A DNA stretch of 64,000 nt from positions 49,825 to 113,824 of the forward strand of contig CAJTLS010000001.1 in NCBI GenBank assembly GCA_910577295.1, read 5' to 3'. The first letter of the stretch is position 1, and each line of letters opens with the position of its first letter. A program made the translations under genes and the position numbers. Source of the stretch: an uncultured Eubacterium sp. (lineage in GTDB: Bacteria; Bacillota; Clostridia; Lachnospirales; Lachnospiraceae). Under the pieces are notes generated by a model. That model did not search any database. It was not told where the DNA came from and was given only the letters and a program-made list of their open reading frames with translations. Positions 44,402 to 52,830 of this stretch are shown piece by piece.

Positions 44402-45616
44402 ATGCAGGTAAAGGGAACTTATTTTCAAAACGACAGCGAGAATCCGCTCGTATATGGCGACGTGGAAATTCATGCGGTGAAGAGGCGGAGACTGCGGGGG
44501 GAAGATGAGAAAGAACCGGTATTATGCGAGCCGGTTATCGTCGGCTTTTGCGGAACGGATTATGAATTGATGAAAATGGGGCAGAAAGGGCTGCTGGGGG
44601 CGAAATTTCCCGCAGGCGAAAAGCGGCTGATAAATGGCCATGAGGGAATTGTGTGGGTGCCATCGCAACAGCGTTTTGCCATTGTGCTTATACGCGGGGG
44701 AAACAGCTATGACCCGACGCGCTTTACGGAAGAAGAAAGCTATTTTGAATACGGGTGCGACGGGGCGGACGGATTATTTTGTGACCAGCAGTATTTTCAT
44801 CCGGATATGCTGCTGCCGATTCCCGACGGCTACGTGAAAGATGGCAAACTGGATTTGCCGTTTGCCAAGAGAATGGTGTTTCCAGACCCCTATGCGTGCA
44901 TGATTTTTCAGTTGGAGAGAATGGAAGATTTGGGGAGCGCCCACAACTTCCGCGTCGTCATGGCGCGAGAGAAGTGTGGAGAGCAGAGGGCGCGCGAACT
45001 TGCAAAAGAAGAGATTTTTGAGAGAACGGTGATTTTCGGACTGGGAACGACGGGAATGTTTATGGGGGATTTGATTGCCGCCAATCACCGCGGCGCCTCT
45101 GTTTTATTTGTGGCAAGGAGCGGGGAGGACGCCCCGAAAGTCCGCTATGCGATAGAGCAGACGGGGGCGGCATATTTGCAGAATAATTATGATTCGGAAG
45201 AGGAGCTGGCCGCAGCCATCAAGGAAAAATTAGGAGGAAGGGCGACAATGTTTATTGGTGTCAGCGGCACGCAGACAGAGCACAGGATTGCCTTTGAGCA
45301 CGGCGTGTTAGGATGTAACGGCATTTACAACAGTTTTTCTTTAGGGCCGCAAGTTTCTTTTGATACGATGCCGTTTGGCTTTGAAAACCATCTTATCTTT
45401 GGCTCTATCAATTTCCGACAGGAACATATGGAGCGGGCAATTCGCATTTTGGCCGACAGCCGCTATGACGAAATTGTGGAGTTGATTGACAAGGAAGAAT
45501 TTATAAAAGCGCCGGTGGAGGCATACCGGAACAGAATATATGGAAAACAGGCGCCGATGAAGACCGCGGTAATATGGAATGGCGACTATATCAGAGACGG
45601 GGAGGATAAAGAGTGA
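44402..45616 (+). CDS. Zinc-type medium-chain dehydrogenase (glucose dehydrogenase-like)
   Basis: 404 residues. Zinc-binding positions GFCGTDYELM and NGHEGIV, NAD(P) Rossmann TVIFGLGTTGMFMG, and a C-terminal domain like that of sugar-1-dehydrogenases (glucose dehydrogenase type), HLIFGSINFRQEHMERAI. Such enzymes oxidise aldoses to lactones. By context the substrate may be L-fucose or a related sugar (inference). Start: GGAGGG at 44390-44395 is 6 bases before this ATG; the frame is open from 44291. It overlaps the next gene by one base. Confidence 0.85.
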   Translation: MQVKGTYFQNDSENPLVYGDVEIHAVKRRRLRGEDEKEPVLCEPVIVGFCGTDYELMKMGQKGLLGAKFPAGEKRLINGHEGIVWVPSQQRFAIVLIRGGNSYDPTRFTEEESYFEYGCDGADGLFCDQQYFHPDMLLPIPDGYVKDGKLDLPFAKRMVFPDPYACMIFQLERMEDLGSAHNFRVVMAREKCGEQRARELAKEEIFERTVIFGLGTTGMFMGDLIAANHRGASVLFVARSGEDAPKVRYAIEQTGAAYLQNNYDSEEELAAAIKEKLGGRATMFIGVSGTQTEHRIAFEHGVLGCNGIYNSFSLGPQVSFDTMPFGFENHLIFGSINFRQEHMERAIRILADSRYDEIVELIDKEEFIKAPVEAYRNRIYGKQAPMKTAVIWNGDYIRDGEDKE

Positions 45617-46629
45617 TGAAAGCAGTCTGGATTCAGGAACCTTGTAACATTCAGGTGACGGAAGTGAAGAAACCGGATATTCGGGAGGGCGAAGCTTTGC
45701 TGCGCATTCTCTATTGCGGAATCTGCGGCGCAGATGTCGCCAGTTATACCGGCAATCAGCCGTTTACTACATATCCGAGGATTCCGGGGCATGAATTTAG
45801 TGCGCAAATCGTAGAAATCGGGGAGAATGAAAGAGGATTGAAAGCCGGCGACATCGTAACGGCCAATCCGTATTTCAACTGCGGCACATGCTATTCGTGC
45901 CAGCGGGGGTTTGTCAATTGCTGTGAAGACAATCAGACGATGGGAGTACAGAGGGACGGCAGTTTTTGTGAATACGTCGCCATGCCAATCGAACGCATTA
46001 TAGGCGGGCGGGGCCTGTCGGCAGAAGAGCTGGCGCTTGTGGAGCCGTTTAGTATCAGTTATCATGCGCTGCACCGCACGGAGATAGACAGGAATGATAC
46101 GCTTCTCATTATAGGAGCGGGGCCGATTGGCCTGTTTGCGCTGATGACGGCGAAAGCAAAAGGGGCTAAAGTCTGTGTGGCAGATATTCTTGATGGCCGT
46201 CTTCAGTTGGCAAAAGAATTAGGGGCGGATAATATTATTAACTGCGATAAAAACAATTTGCGCGAGGAGACAGAGCGCATTACGGATAAGCACGGGTTTG
46301 ATGTCTGTATCGAGGCCTGCGGCCTGCCGGTTACGTTTCTTTCCTGTATCGACTGCGCGGCCTTTGCCGGCAAGATTATTTTGATTGGCAACGGCAAGAG
46401 GGAGACTTCCTTTTTGCATTCCGTTCTGCTCAAGAAAGAGTTGAATGTATTTGGCAGCCGCAACGCCCGTTCCGACGACTTTGCTCAGGTCATTGACTGG
46501 ATTGCGGAGGGAAAAGCCGATGTGATGAAACTTGTCAGCGCCGTCTATCCGATGGAGCGGGCGGACGAGGCGTTCCGCGCATTGGCGGAAAACAAGGGCG
46601 ATTTGGCAAAGGTGTTAGTGAAGATGTAA
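45616..46629 (+). CDS. Zinc-dependent sorbitol dehydrogenase-like alcohol dehydrogenase
   Basis: 337 residues. Catalytic zinc site GICGADVASY and PGHEFSAQI, structural zinc site with four cysteines in FNCGTCYSCQRGFVNCC, NAD site LLIIGAGPIGLFALMTAKAKG. The family oxidises secondary alcohols of sugars or polyols, for example a 2-keto-3-deoxy sugar acid. Start ATG 45616 shares a base with the stop of the previous gene; GGAGG at 45601-45605 serves it. Part of the same operon. Confidence 0.9.
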   Translation: MKAVWIQEPCNIQVTEVKKPDIREGEALLRILYCGICGADVASYTGNQPFTTYPRIPGHEFSAQIVEIGENERGLKAGDIVTANPYFNCGTCYSCQRGFVNCCEDNQTMGVQRDGSFCEYVAMPIERIIGGRGLSAEELALVEPFSISYHALHRTEIDRNDTLLIIGAGPIGLFALMTAKAKGAKVCVADILDGRLQLAKELGADNIINCDKNNLREETERITDKHGFDVCIEACGLPVTFLSCIDCAAFAGKIILIGNGKRETSFLHSVLLKKELNVFGSRNARSDDFAQVIDWIAEGKADVMKLVSAVYPMERADEAFRALAENKGDLAKVLVKM

Positions 46630-46642
46630 GGAGGAGACAGGC

Positions 46643-47974
46643 GTGAGAGAGACGATTATTCAGTTTGGAGAGGGCGGATTTTTGCGCAGTTTTGCGGATA
46701 TGTTTGTCCATCAGATGAGAGAACAGGGACTGTATGGCGGAAGCGTGGTAGTTGTCCAGCCGATTGAAAAAGGACTGGTGTCCGTGCTGAATGAGCAGAA
46801 CGGGGTATATCATCAGTTTTTGCGGGGAATTGAAAACGGAGAAGTAGTGGAGAGCTGCACGAGAGTGACATCTATTTCCCGCGGTGTCAATCCCTATACG
46901 GAATATGAGGAATATCTGCTTCTGGCAGACAATCCCGATATGCGCATTATTATATCCAATACGACGGAAGCGGGTATTGAGTATCTGGGAACGGAGAGTT
47001 TACACGACAGGCCGCCAAAATCGTTTCCTGCCAAGCTCACGGCGCTGTTGTACCGGCGATTTGAAGCGGGGCTGTCGGGATTTATCATTCTGGCGTGTGA
47101 ACTGATTGATTCCAATGCGGATTTGTTAAAGCAATATGTCGTGCAGTATGCCAAATTGTGGGAACTGCCGCCGGAATTTCTGCGTTGGCTCGAAGAAGAA
47201 AATCATTTCTGTAATACACTGGTAGACCGTATTTGTACCGGCTATCCGGCCGATGAAAAGGAAGCGCTGACGGAGCGTCTCGGCTGTGTGGATTCGCTGA
47301 TGAATACGGCGGAAATCTTTCACTTATGGGTGATTGAGGGTGATTTTGAAAAAGAGTTTCCACTTCAGAGGGCGGGCGTAAATGTTATCTGGACAGACGA
47401 TGCGGCTCCCTATAAGAAGAGGAAAGTGCGCATTCTCAATGGTGCCCATACGGCTATGGTATTGGGGGCGCGGTTATATGGTTTGGATACGGTGAGGGAA
47501 TGCGTTGGGGATGAATTAGTCGGCGGATTTTTGCGGCGCGCCATGTTTGAGGAGATTATTCCGGTACTTGGCGGCAGGGAAGAGGACATTGCGTTTGCTA
47601 AGGCGGTATGGGAGCGGTTTGCCAATCCGTTTGTGAATCACCGGCTGTTGAGCATTGCCCTCAATTCCGTAAGCAAATTCCGCACGCGGGTATTGCCGAC
47701 AATATTGGAATATTACGAGAAACAGAAAAAGCTGCCGGCCTGTCTGACATTATCTCTGGCGGCGCTGATTTGCTTTTACCATACGGAGGAAGCGAATGAT
47801 GTGCCGGAGGTGATGGAATTTATGAAGACGGCGGATGTCGGGGCGGTACTGGCAAGAGAAGATTACTGGGGAAGCGATTTGTCCTTTATGAAAGAGGTAG
47901 TGGAGAGGATGGTTTCCTGTATCGAAAGCGAGGGCATGGAATACGCTTACAGAGAGGAATGGGGATTGGCGTGA
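46643..47974 (+). CDS. uxaB: Tagaturonate reductase-like (mannitol dehydrogenase family)
   Basis: 443 residues, GTG start with AAGGAGG about 6 bases upstream. N-terminal TIIQFGEGGFLRSFADM, RIIISNTTEAGIEY, FILACELIDSN, then the catalytic lysine region KVRILNGAHTAM, all as in UxaB. UxaB reduces D-tagaturonate to D-altronate with NADH. It adjoins a UxaA-like dehydratase, supporting a uronate route, but no UxaC isomerase is in the window. It overlaps the next gene (GTGA). Confidence 0.87.
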   Translation: MRETIIQFGEGGFLRSFADMFVHQMREQGLYGGSVVVVQPIEKGLVSVLNEQNGVYHQFLRGIENGEVVESCTRVTSISRGVNPYTEYEEYLLLADNPDMRIIISNTTEAGIEYLGTESLHDRPPKSFPAKLTALLYRRFEAGLSGFIILACELIDSNADLLKQYVVQYAKLWELPPEFLRWLEEENHFCNTLVDRICTGYPADEKEALTERLGCVDSLMNTAEIFHLWVIEGDFEKEFPLQRAGVNVIWTDDAAPYKKRKVRILNGAHTAMVLGARLYGLDTVRECVGDELVGGFLRRAMFEEIIPVLGGREEDIAFAKAVWERFANPFVNHRLLSIALNSVSKFRTRVLPTILEYYEKQKKLPACLTLSLAALICFYHTEEANDVPEVMEFMKTADVGAVLAREDYWGSDLSFMKEVVERMVSCIESEGMEYAYREEWGLA

Positions 47975-49347
47975 GATTATTACAAATTCATCCGCAGGAT
48001 ACGGTCGCTGTTGATTATCAGAGCGGCCATAAGGTGGCGCTGCGGGATATCGCTGCCGGCGAAAATATTATTAAATACGGCTTTCCAATCGGGCACGCCA
48101 CGCGCGCCATCAGAAAAGGGGAAGTTGTTCATGTGGACAATATTAAGACAAACCTGAACGAAGAAATTTCTTATGAATATAAGCCGCAGCAATATACTCT
48201 TCCGCGCTGGGAGGGAGGAACGGTTCTCGCCTATGAGCGCGGGGACGGACAGATTGGCATTCGCAATGATGTGTGGATAGTGAACACGGTAGGCTGTGTA
48301 AATTCCGTGGCGCAGGAAATCAGCCGCCGCACCGGAGCGTTTTGTTTTTCCCATCCGTACGGGTGTTCACAGCTGGGAGAAGACCACGGGATAACGGAGA
48401 AGATTTTATGCGGGCTTGTTCATCACCCGAATGCCGGCGGTGTCCTTGTGCTGGGGCTCGGGTGTGAGAACAATAATATTCCCAGCTTCCAAAAGAAACT
48501 CGGGCGCGTAGATGAGAGACGGGTAAAATTTCTTGTCGCGCAGGACTGCGAAGACGAAATCGCGGAGGGCGTCAGATTAGTCCGCGAGTTGCAAAGTTAT
48601 GCCGCCGGTTTTCAACGCACCGAAGTTCCCGTTTCGCGTCTGAAAGTGGGACTCAAATGCGGAGGTTCGGACGGCTTTTCAGGGATTACGGCCAATTCTC
48701 TCACGGGGAAATATACGAACCGTCTTGTTGCCGCGGGCGGCAGCGCCGTGTTGACAGAGGTGCCGGAAATGTTCGGGGCGGAGACGATTTTGATGAATCG
48801 CTGCGCAGACGAAGAAGTTTTCCATAAAACGGTGAAGCTGATTCAGAGTTTTAAAGAGTATTTCATCAGCCACGGACAGCCGGTTTATGAGAACCCTTCC
48901 CCCGGAAATAAAGAGGGGGGAATTTCCACGTTGGAGGACAAGTCTCTCGGCTGTACGCAAAAGGGAGGAATAGCGCCTGTTGTGGACGTGCTTGATTACG
49001 GGCAGCGGCTAGAGAAGTGCGGACTGAATCTGCTCAATGGCCCCGGCAATGATATGGTGGCGGTTACGAACCTGACGGCGGCGGGGTGCCATTTGATTCT
49101 GTTTACGACAGGGCGGGGAACCCCTCTGGGTGCACCGGTGCCGACGATTAAAATTGCCAGCAATTCCAAACTTGCCAAGCGAAAGCCGGACTGGATTGAC
49201 TTTGACGCGGGGCCGGTGGCAGACGGAGCGGACTTGGAAAAAGATTTGTGGGACTATGTGGTGAAAGTAGTCAATGGACAGGAGACGTGTAATGAGAGAA
49301 ACGGCTATCGGGAGATAGCGATATTTAAAGACGGGGTGATACTGTGA
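47971..49347 (+). CDS. Altronate dehydratase-family enzyme (UxaA-like; possible fuconate dehydratase)
   Basis: 458 residues. An N-terminal SAF domain (LLQIHPQDTVAVDYQSGHKVAL) and a C-terminal dehydratase domain (YERGDGQIGIRNDVWIVNTV, FSHPYGCSQLGEDH, LKCGGSDGFSGITANS, FTTGRGTPLGAPVPTIKIASN). Single-chain UxaA; dehydrates an aldonate to a 2-keto-3-deoxy acid using iron. Homologues act on altronate or, in the C. jejuni type fucose locus, on fuconate. Start is GTG 47971, overlapping the uxaB stop; ATG 47959 has its AGAGGA directly abutting it. Ends overlapping the amidohydrolase. Confidence 0.85.
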   Translation: MRLLQIHPQDTVAVDYQSGHKVALRDIAAGENIIKYGFPIGHATRAIRKGEVVHVDNIKTNLNEEISYEYKPQQYTLPRWEGGTVLAYERGDGQIGIRNDVWIVNTVGCVNSVAQEISRRTGAFCFSHPYGCSQLGEDHGITEKILCGLVHHPNAGGVLVLGLGCENNNIPSFQKKLGRVDERRVKFLVAQDCEDEIAEGVRLVRELQSYAAGFQRTEVPVSRLKVGLKCGGSDGFSGITANSLTGKYTNRLVAAGGSAVLTEVPEMFGAETILMNRCADEEVFHKTVKLIQSFKEYFISHGQPVYENPSPGNKEGGISTLEDKSLGCTQKGGIAPVVDVLDYGQRLEKCGLNLLNGPGNDMVAVTNLTAAGCHLILFTTGRGTPLGAPVPTIKIASNSKLAKRKPDWIDFDAGPVADGADLEKDLWDYVVKVVNGQETCNERNGYREIAIFKDGVIL

Positions 49348-50225
49348 AAAATTATTTGATAGTAGATGCTCATACGCATTTATGGGAAAGGCAGGCGGGA
49401 ACGGTGGACGGATGTCCGGTATTTTCCGTTGGCGGCGGCAAGAGTAATTTTGGCGGGGAAATCCGTCAGATGATGCCGCCCGACATGGACGATAACCGCT
49501 GTACCGTTGAGCGGCTGCTGGGAAACATGGACTATGGCGGGGTGAGCGGCTGCGTGGTGACGCAGGAGTATATGGATGGCAATCAGGACGACTACCTTTT
49601 GAGCTGCAAAGAGAAGTATGGCAAGCGCATGAAAATCTGCTCGCTCTATGAGGAAAAAAGCGGCTGGAAGACGGAGGGCTTTGACGGGGTAAAGATTTGC
49701 GCCTGCAAGCTGGCGGATAAAAATCTGCTGCACCATGAGGAGGTTTTTCGGGAGACTGAGCGGAAAGGGATGTTTATTTCTGTCGATTTGGCGGACGGTG
49801 ACATACAGGTAGAGCAAATGCAGGAGCTGATATCACGGTATCCGCATTTGCGAATCGCAATCGGCCATTTTGGGATGGTGACGACAGAGGGATGGCAGAG
49901 ACAGATTGCGCTGGCGTGCAATCCCAATGTCTACATCGAGAGCGGCGGGCTGACGTGGCTGTTTAATGATGAGGGATATCCTTATCCGGCGGCCGTGGAT
50001 GCCATTTTGGAGGCAGCAGATATATGCGGAATGGAAAAACTGATGTGGGGAAGCGATTATCCGCGCACGATGGTAGCGCTGACTTATGAGATGAGCGTCC
50101 GCTTTATTCGGGAGAGCAACCGTCTCACAGAGCAGGAGAAGAGAGCCTTTTTGGGGGAAAATGCCATCCGTTTTTACCACTTTGGGCAGTTGGAAAAACC
50201 GCAGCATATAGCCAATATGCTATAA
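49344..50225 (+). CDS. Amidohydrolase-family lactonase-like enzyme
   Basis: 293 residues, GTG start overlapping the previous stop (GTGA). TIM-barrel amidohydrolase 2 family: metal motif VDAHTHLWER, IAIGHFGMVT, and the catalytic aspartate in LMWGSDYPRTM. Related enzymes (COG3618; C. jejuni Cj0487-like) hydrolyse sugar lactones such as L-fucono-1,4-lactone. Its place behind a sugar dehydrogenase and an aldonate dehydratase fits that role. Confidence 0.83.
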   Translation: MKNYLIVDAHTHLWERQAGTVDGCPVFSVGGGKSNFGGEIRQMMPPDMDDNRCTVERLLGNMDYGGVSGCVVTQEYMDGNQDDYLLSCKEKYGKRMKICSLYEEKSGWKTEGFDGVKICACKLADKNLLHHEEVFRETERKGMFISVDLADGDIQVEQMQELISRYPHLRIAIGHFGMVTTEGWQRQIALACNPNVYIESGGLTWLFNDEGYPYPAAVDAILEAADICGMEKLMWGSDYPRTMVALTYEMSVRFIRESNRLTEQEKRAFLGENAIRFYHFGQLEKPQHIANML

Positions 50226-50228
50226 AAA

Positions 50229-50277
50229 AGCGTTGACTGAGAAACGCAACGCTCGGAAAAACACTTCGTGTTTTTCG
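50229..50277. repeat. Two short hairpins after the amidohydrolase gene
   Basis: AGCGTTG/CAACGCT (50229-50253) followed by GAAAAACAC/GTGTTTTTC (50255-50277). No T tract follows. They separate the amidohydrolase from the FucU gene and may stabilise mRNA ends. Confidence 0.6.
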
Positions 50278-50323
50278 CTCCGCAGTTGTTGAATTTTTTG
50301 ATAAGATAAAAGGAGGATTTACA

Positions 50324-50764
50324 ATGTTAAAGGGAATACCGAATATCATCGGGCCGCAGTTGTTGAAGGTGTTGTGCGAGATGGGGCATGGGGACTGCCT
50401 TGTTTTGGCGGACGCCAATTTTCCGGCGGAACGAGTGGGAAAGGACGCCGTTGTCATCCGTATGGACGGGCATGGAATACCGGAGATTTTAGATGCGGTG
50501 CTCTCGCTCTTTCCGCTTGATTCGTATGTGGAGAGACCGGTTACTTTGATGGAGCGCTGCGAGGGAGATAACGCCGATATTTCCATCTGGAATACATATG
50601 AAGATTTGTTAAAAAAGCATGAGGGAAAAGGAATGTCTGCCGTGGGCAGGCGGGAGCGTTTTGACTTTTATGAAGAGGCGGGGAGAGCATACGCAATTGT
50701 GGCAACTGGAGAGAGGAGCCAGTATGCTAATTTGATTTTGCAGAAAGGCTGTATCCTTTCATAG
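50324..50764 (+). CDS. fucU: L-fucose mutarotase FucU (RbsD/FucU family)
   Basis: 146 residues. MLKGIPNIIGPQLLKVLCEM then GHGD (H22, D24) and LADANFPAE, DGHGIPEILDAVL, and the C-terminal YANLILQKG: the match is closer to FucU than to RbsD. It interconverts alpha and beta L-fucose, readying the sugar for a dehydrogenase or isomerase. AAGGAGG is 8 bases upstream. It is the clearest pointer to fucose in this operon. Confidence 0.9.
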   Translation: MLKGIPNIIGPQLLKVLCEMGHGDCLVLADANFPAERVGKDAVVIRMDGHGIPEILDAVLSLFPLDSYVERPVTLMERCEGDNADISIWNTYEDLLKKHEGKGMSAVGRRERFDFYEEAGRAYAIVATGERSQYANLILQKGCILS

Positions 50765-50794
50765 ACAGCCTGATTTGCCATCGTCAGGCCGTCT
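50763..50794 (+). terminator. Hairpin after fucU
   Basis: AGACAGCCTGA pairs with TCAGGCCGTCT (one mismatch), directly at the stop codon. No T run follows, so termination here is uncertain. Confidence 0.3.
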
Positions 50795-50851
50795 TCAGAG
50801 AATGTCGAATTATGTCGAAATATATGCAAAAGAATAAAAAGGAGGCTGCAC

Positions 50852-51271
50852 ATGAAAAAATTCTTCAATGAATTTAAGGAGTTTATCAGTCGGGGAAATG
50901 TTATGGACATGGCAATTGGTATCATTATCGGCGGCGCTTTCACGAGTGTTGTATCGTCGCTTGTAGCCGACATTATCAATCCATTTCTCGGATTGTTTGG
51001 CGGCATGAATTTTGACCAGTTAAAGTGGCATATTATAGGTGATGTGACGTTAAATTATGGGGCATTTTTGACGGCTGTCTTAAACTTCCTTATTATGGCG
51101 CTTGTTGTTTTTTGCATTGTGAAAATGATGAATACGGTGACAAACAGGTTTTCGGCAAAAAAAGAAGAAGAGGAAGAATCGGTAACGACGAAAATTTGTC
51201 CGTTTTGCAAGAGTGAAATTGATATCGAAGCAACTCGTTGTCCGCATTGTACTTCACTTTTTGAAGAATAG
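50852..51271 (+). CDS. mscL: MscL mechanosensitive channel with C-terminal zinc ribbon
   Basis: 139 residues. Two membrane helices of the large-conductance channel: NVMDMAIGIIIGGAFTSVVSS then FLIMALVVFCIVKMMN. After the acidic EEEEE stretch a short zinc ribbon, CPFCKSEIDIEATRCPHC, is added. The channel opens under osmotic downshock. The ribbon is cytoplasmic and could sense metal or redox or bind a partner; this is inference. AAGGAGG is 10 bases upstream of the ATG. Confidence 0.92.
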   Translation: MKKFFNEFKEFISRGNVMDMAIGIIIGGAFTSVVSSLVADIINPFLGLFGGMNFDQLKWHIIGDVTLNYGAFLTAVLNFLIMALVVFCIVKMMNTVTNRFSAKKEEEEESVTTKICPFCKSEIDIEATRCPHCTSLFEE

Positions 51272-51335
51272 TCATTGGAAAAAACGTATAAATTGCTATA
51301 AAACGAGCAGAATATTCAAAAAAGGAGGAATGAAT

Positions 51336-52670
51336 ATGAAGCTGAAACGTTTTATAGCAATTTTTTTATGCAGCATTATGGCGGTTTTCTCACTGACCGG
51401 ATGTGGTGGCAACAGTGGCAAAAAGTCAGATGCGGGAACTATCTATTATTTGAATTTTAAACCGGAGGTATCGTCCGATTGGGAGGAGCTGGCAAAGAAG
51501 TACACCGAAGAAACCGGAGTACAGATGAAAGTGGTGACGGCGGCCAGCGGTAATTATGAATCTACCCTTAAATCGGAAATAGCCAAGTCCGATGCGCCGA
51601 CACTTTTCCAAATCAACGGTCCGGTCGGTTATCAGGCGTGGAAAGATTACTGTGCCAATCTGAAAGACACGAAGTTTTATCAGGAGCTGACTGACAAAGA
51701 GTTAGTTATTACGGGCGAAGACGGCGGAGTTTACGGAGTACCGTATACGATTGAGGGATATGGAATCATTTACAATGATGCGATTATGAAAAAGTATATC
51801 TCACAGAGTGGCGCGGTTATTAAATCCGTAGATGAGATTGACAGCTTTGCGAAATTGAAGCAGGTAGTCGAGGATATGCAGAATAAGAGAAGCCAGTTGG
51901 GAATCAAGGGCGTCTTTGGCTCTACGTCTCTCATGCCCGGAGAAGAGTGGAGATGGCATACGCATTTGGCCAATATTGCCGTTCACAAAGAATTTCAGGA
52001 GAAGAATGCCAACGATTTGGATGAAATCGAATTTACTCATCAGGAGCAATTTAAAAATGTCTTTGACCTCTATTTGAACAATTCGGGAACGCCGCGGAAG
52101 ATGTTAGGAAGTAAAGGGGTCAATGATTCCATGTCGGAGTTTGCGCTTGGCCAGGTGGCGATGATACAAAATGGAAACTGGGCGTGGAGCCAGATTGCAA
52201 AAGTACAGGGAAATGTCGTAAAAGAGGAAGATGTGAAATTCCTGCCGATTTACTCCGGTCTGGAAGGTGAAAAAGACCAAGGGCTGTGTATTGGAACAGA
52301 AAACTATTTTGCCATAAACAAGCAGGCGCCGGAAGCGTCTCAAAAGGCATCCATTGATTTTGTAAACTGGTTAATCACATCCGAAGTCGGAAAAGATTAT
52401 ATGACAAATAAACTTGGTAATATCGCACCGTTTACTACGTTTTCGGATAAAGAAAAGCCAAAAGACCCGCTGGCAAAGGATATGTTGAACTATATGGAGA
52501 GTGGAAAGAAGAGTATTCCATGGATTTTCACTACGTTCCCGAGCCAGACGTTTAAAGACCAGTTTGGGGCGGCTCTTCTCGAATACGCACAGGAGACGGC
52601 GGATTGGAAGCATGTAGTGGATACTGTGAAAAAGCAATGGAAGACAGAGAAGTCGGCAACAAAATCCTAA
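51336..52670 (+). CDS. Sugar ABC transporter substrate-binding lipoprotein
   Basis: 444 residues. Lipoprotein signal with lipobox LTGC (C23), then an extracellular solute-binding protein of family 1 (YLNFKPEVSSDWEELAKKYTEETG, VYGVPYTIEGYGIIYND, AMIQNGNWAWSQI). Start ATG 51336 lies 7 bases from AAAGGAGG; ATG 51330 is too close. It captures an oligosaccharide for the two permeases downstream. Ligand unknown: fucosylated glycan by the upstream operon, or maltodextrin by the downstream phosphorylase. Confidence 0.92.
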   Translation: MKLKRFIAIFLCSIMAVFSLTGCGGNSGKKSDAGTIYYLNFKPEVSSDWEELAKKYTEETGVQMKVVTAASGNYESTLKSEIAKSDAPTLFQINGPVGYQAWKDYCANLKDTKFYQELTDKELVITGEDGGVYGVPYTIEGYGIIYNDAIMKKYISQSGAVIKSVDEIDSFAKLKQVVEDMQNKRSQLGIKGVFGSTSLMPGEEWRWHTHLANIAVHKEFQEKNANDLDEIEFTHQEQFKNVFDLYLNNSGTPRKMLGSKGVNDSMSEFALGQVAMIQNGNWAWSQIAKVQGNVVKEEDVKFLPIYSGLEGEKDQGLCIGTENYFAINKQAPEASQKASIDFVNWLITSEVGKDYMTNKLGNIAPFTTFSDKEKPKDPLAKDMLNYMESGKKSIPWIFTTFPSQTFKDQFGAALLEYAQETADWKHVVDTVKKQWKTEKSATKS

Positions 52671-52724
52671 TATGGTAGAGGAATAGTTTGAAAAATCACG
52701 CTGATACGTTGATTTTTTAAACGG

Positions 52725-52818
52725 CTATTTGTTTCTGAGCGAAAACAAATAGCTTGATCCCGACACGAGAAACTCTTCGGGGTTTCTCGTGCGGTTCTTC
52801 GCGATAAATCGCTCAGAA
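52725..52818 (+). repeat. Multi-branched hairpin structure between binding protein and permease genes
   Basis: An outer pair TTTCTGAGCGA (52732-52742) / TCGCTCAGAAA (52808-52818) encloses a CACGAGAAAC-type hairpin (52764-52791); CTATTTGTTT (52725-52734) pairs alternatively with AAACAAATAG (52743-52752). The competing stems overlap. The element ends just before the permease GAGG site. Confidence 0.75.
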
Positions 52819-52830
52819 ATGAGGATTAAT

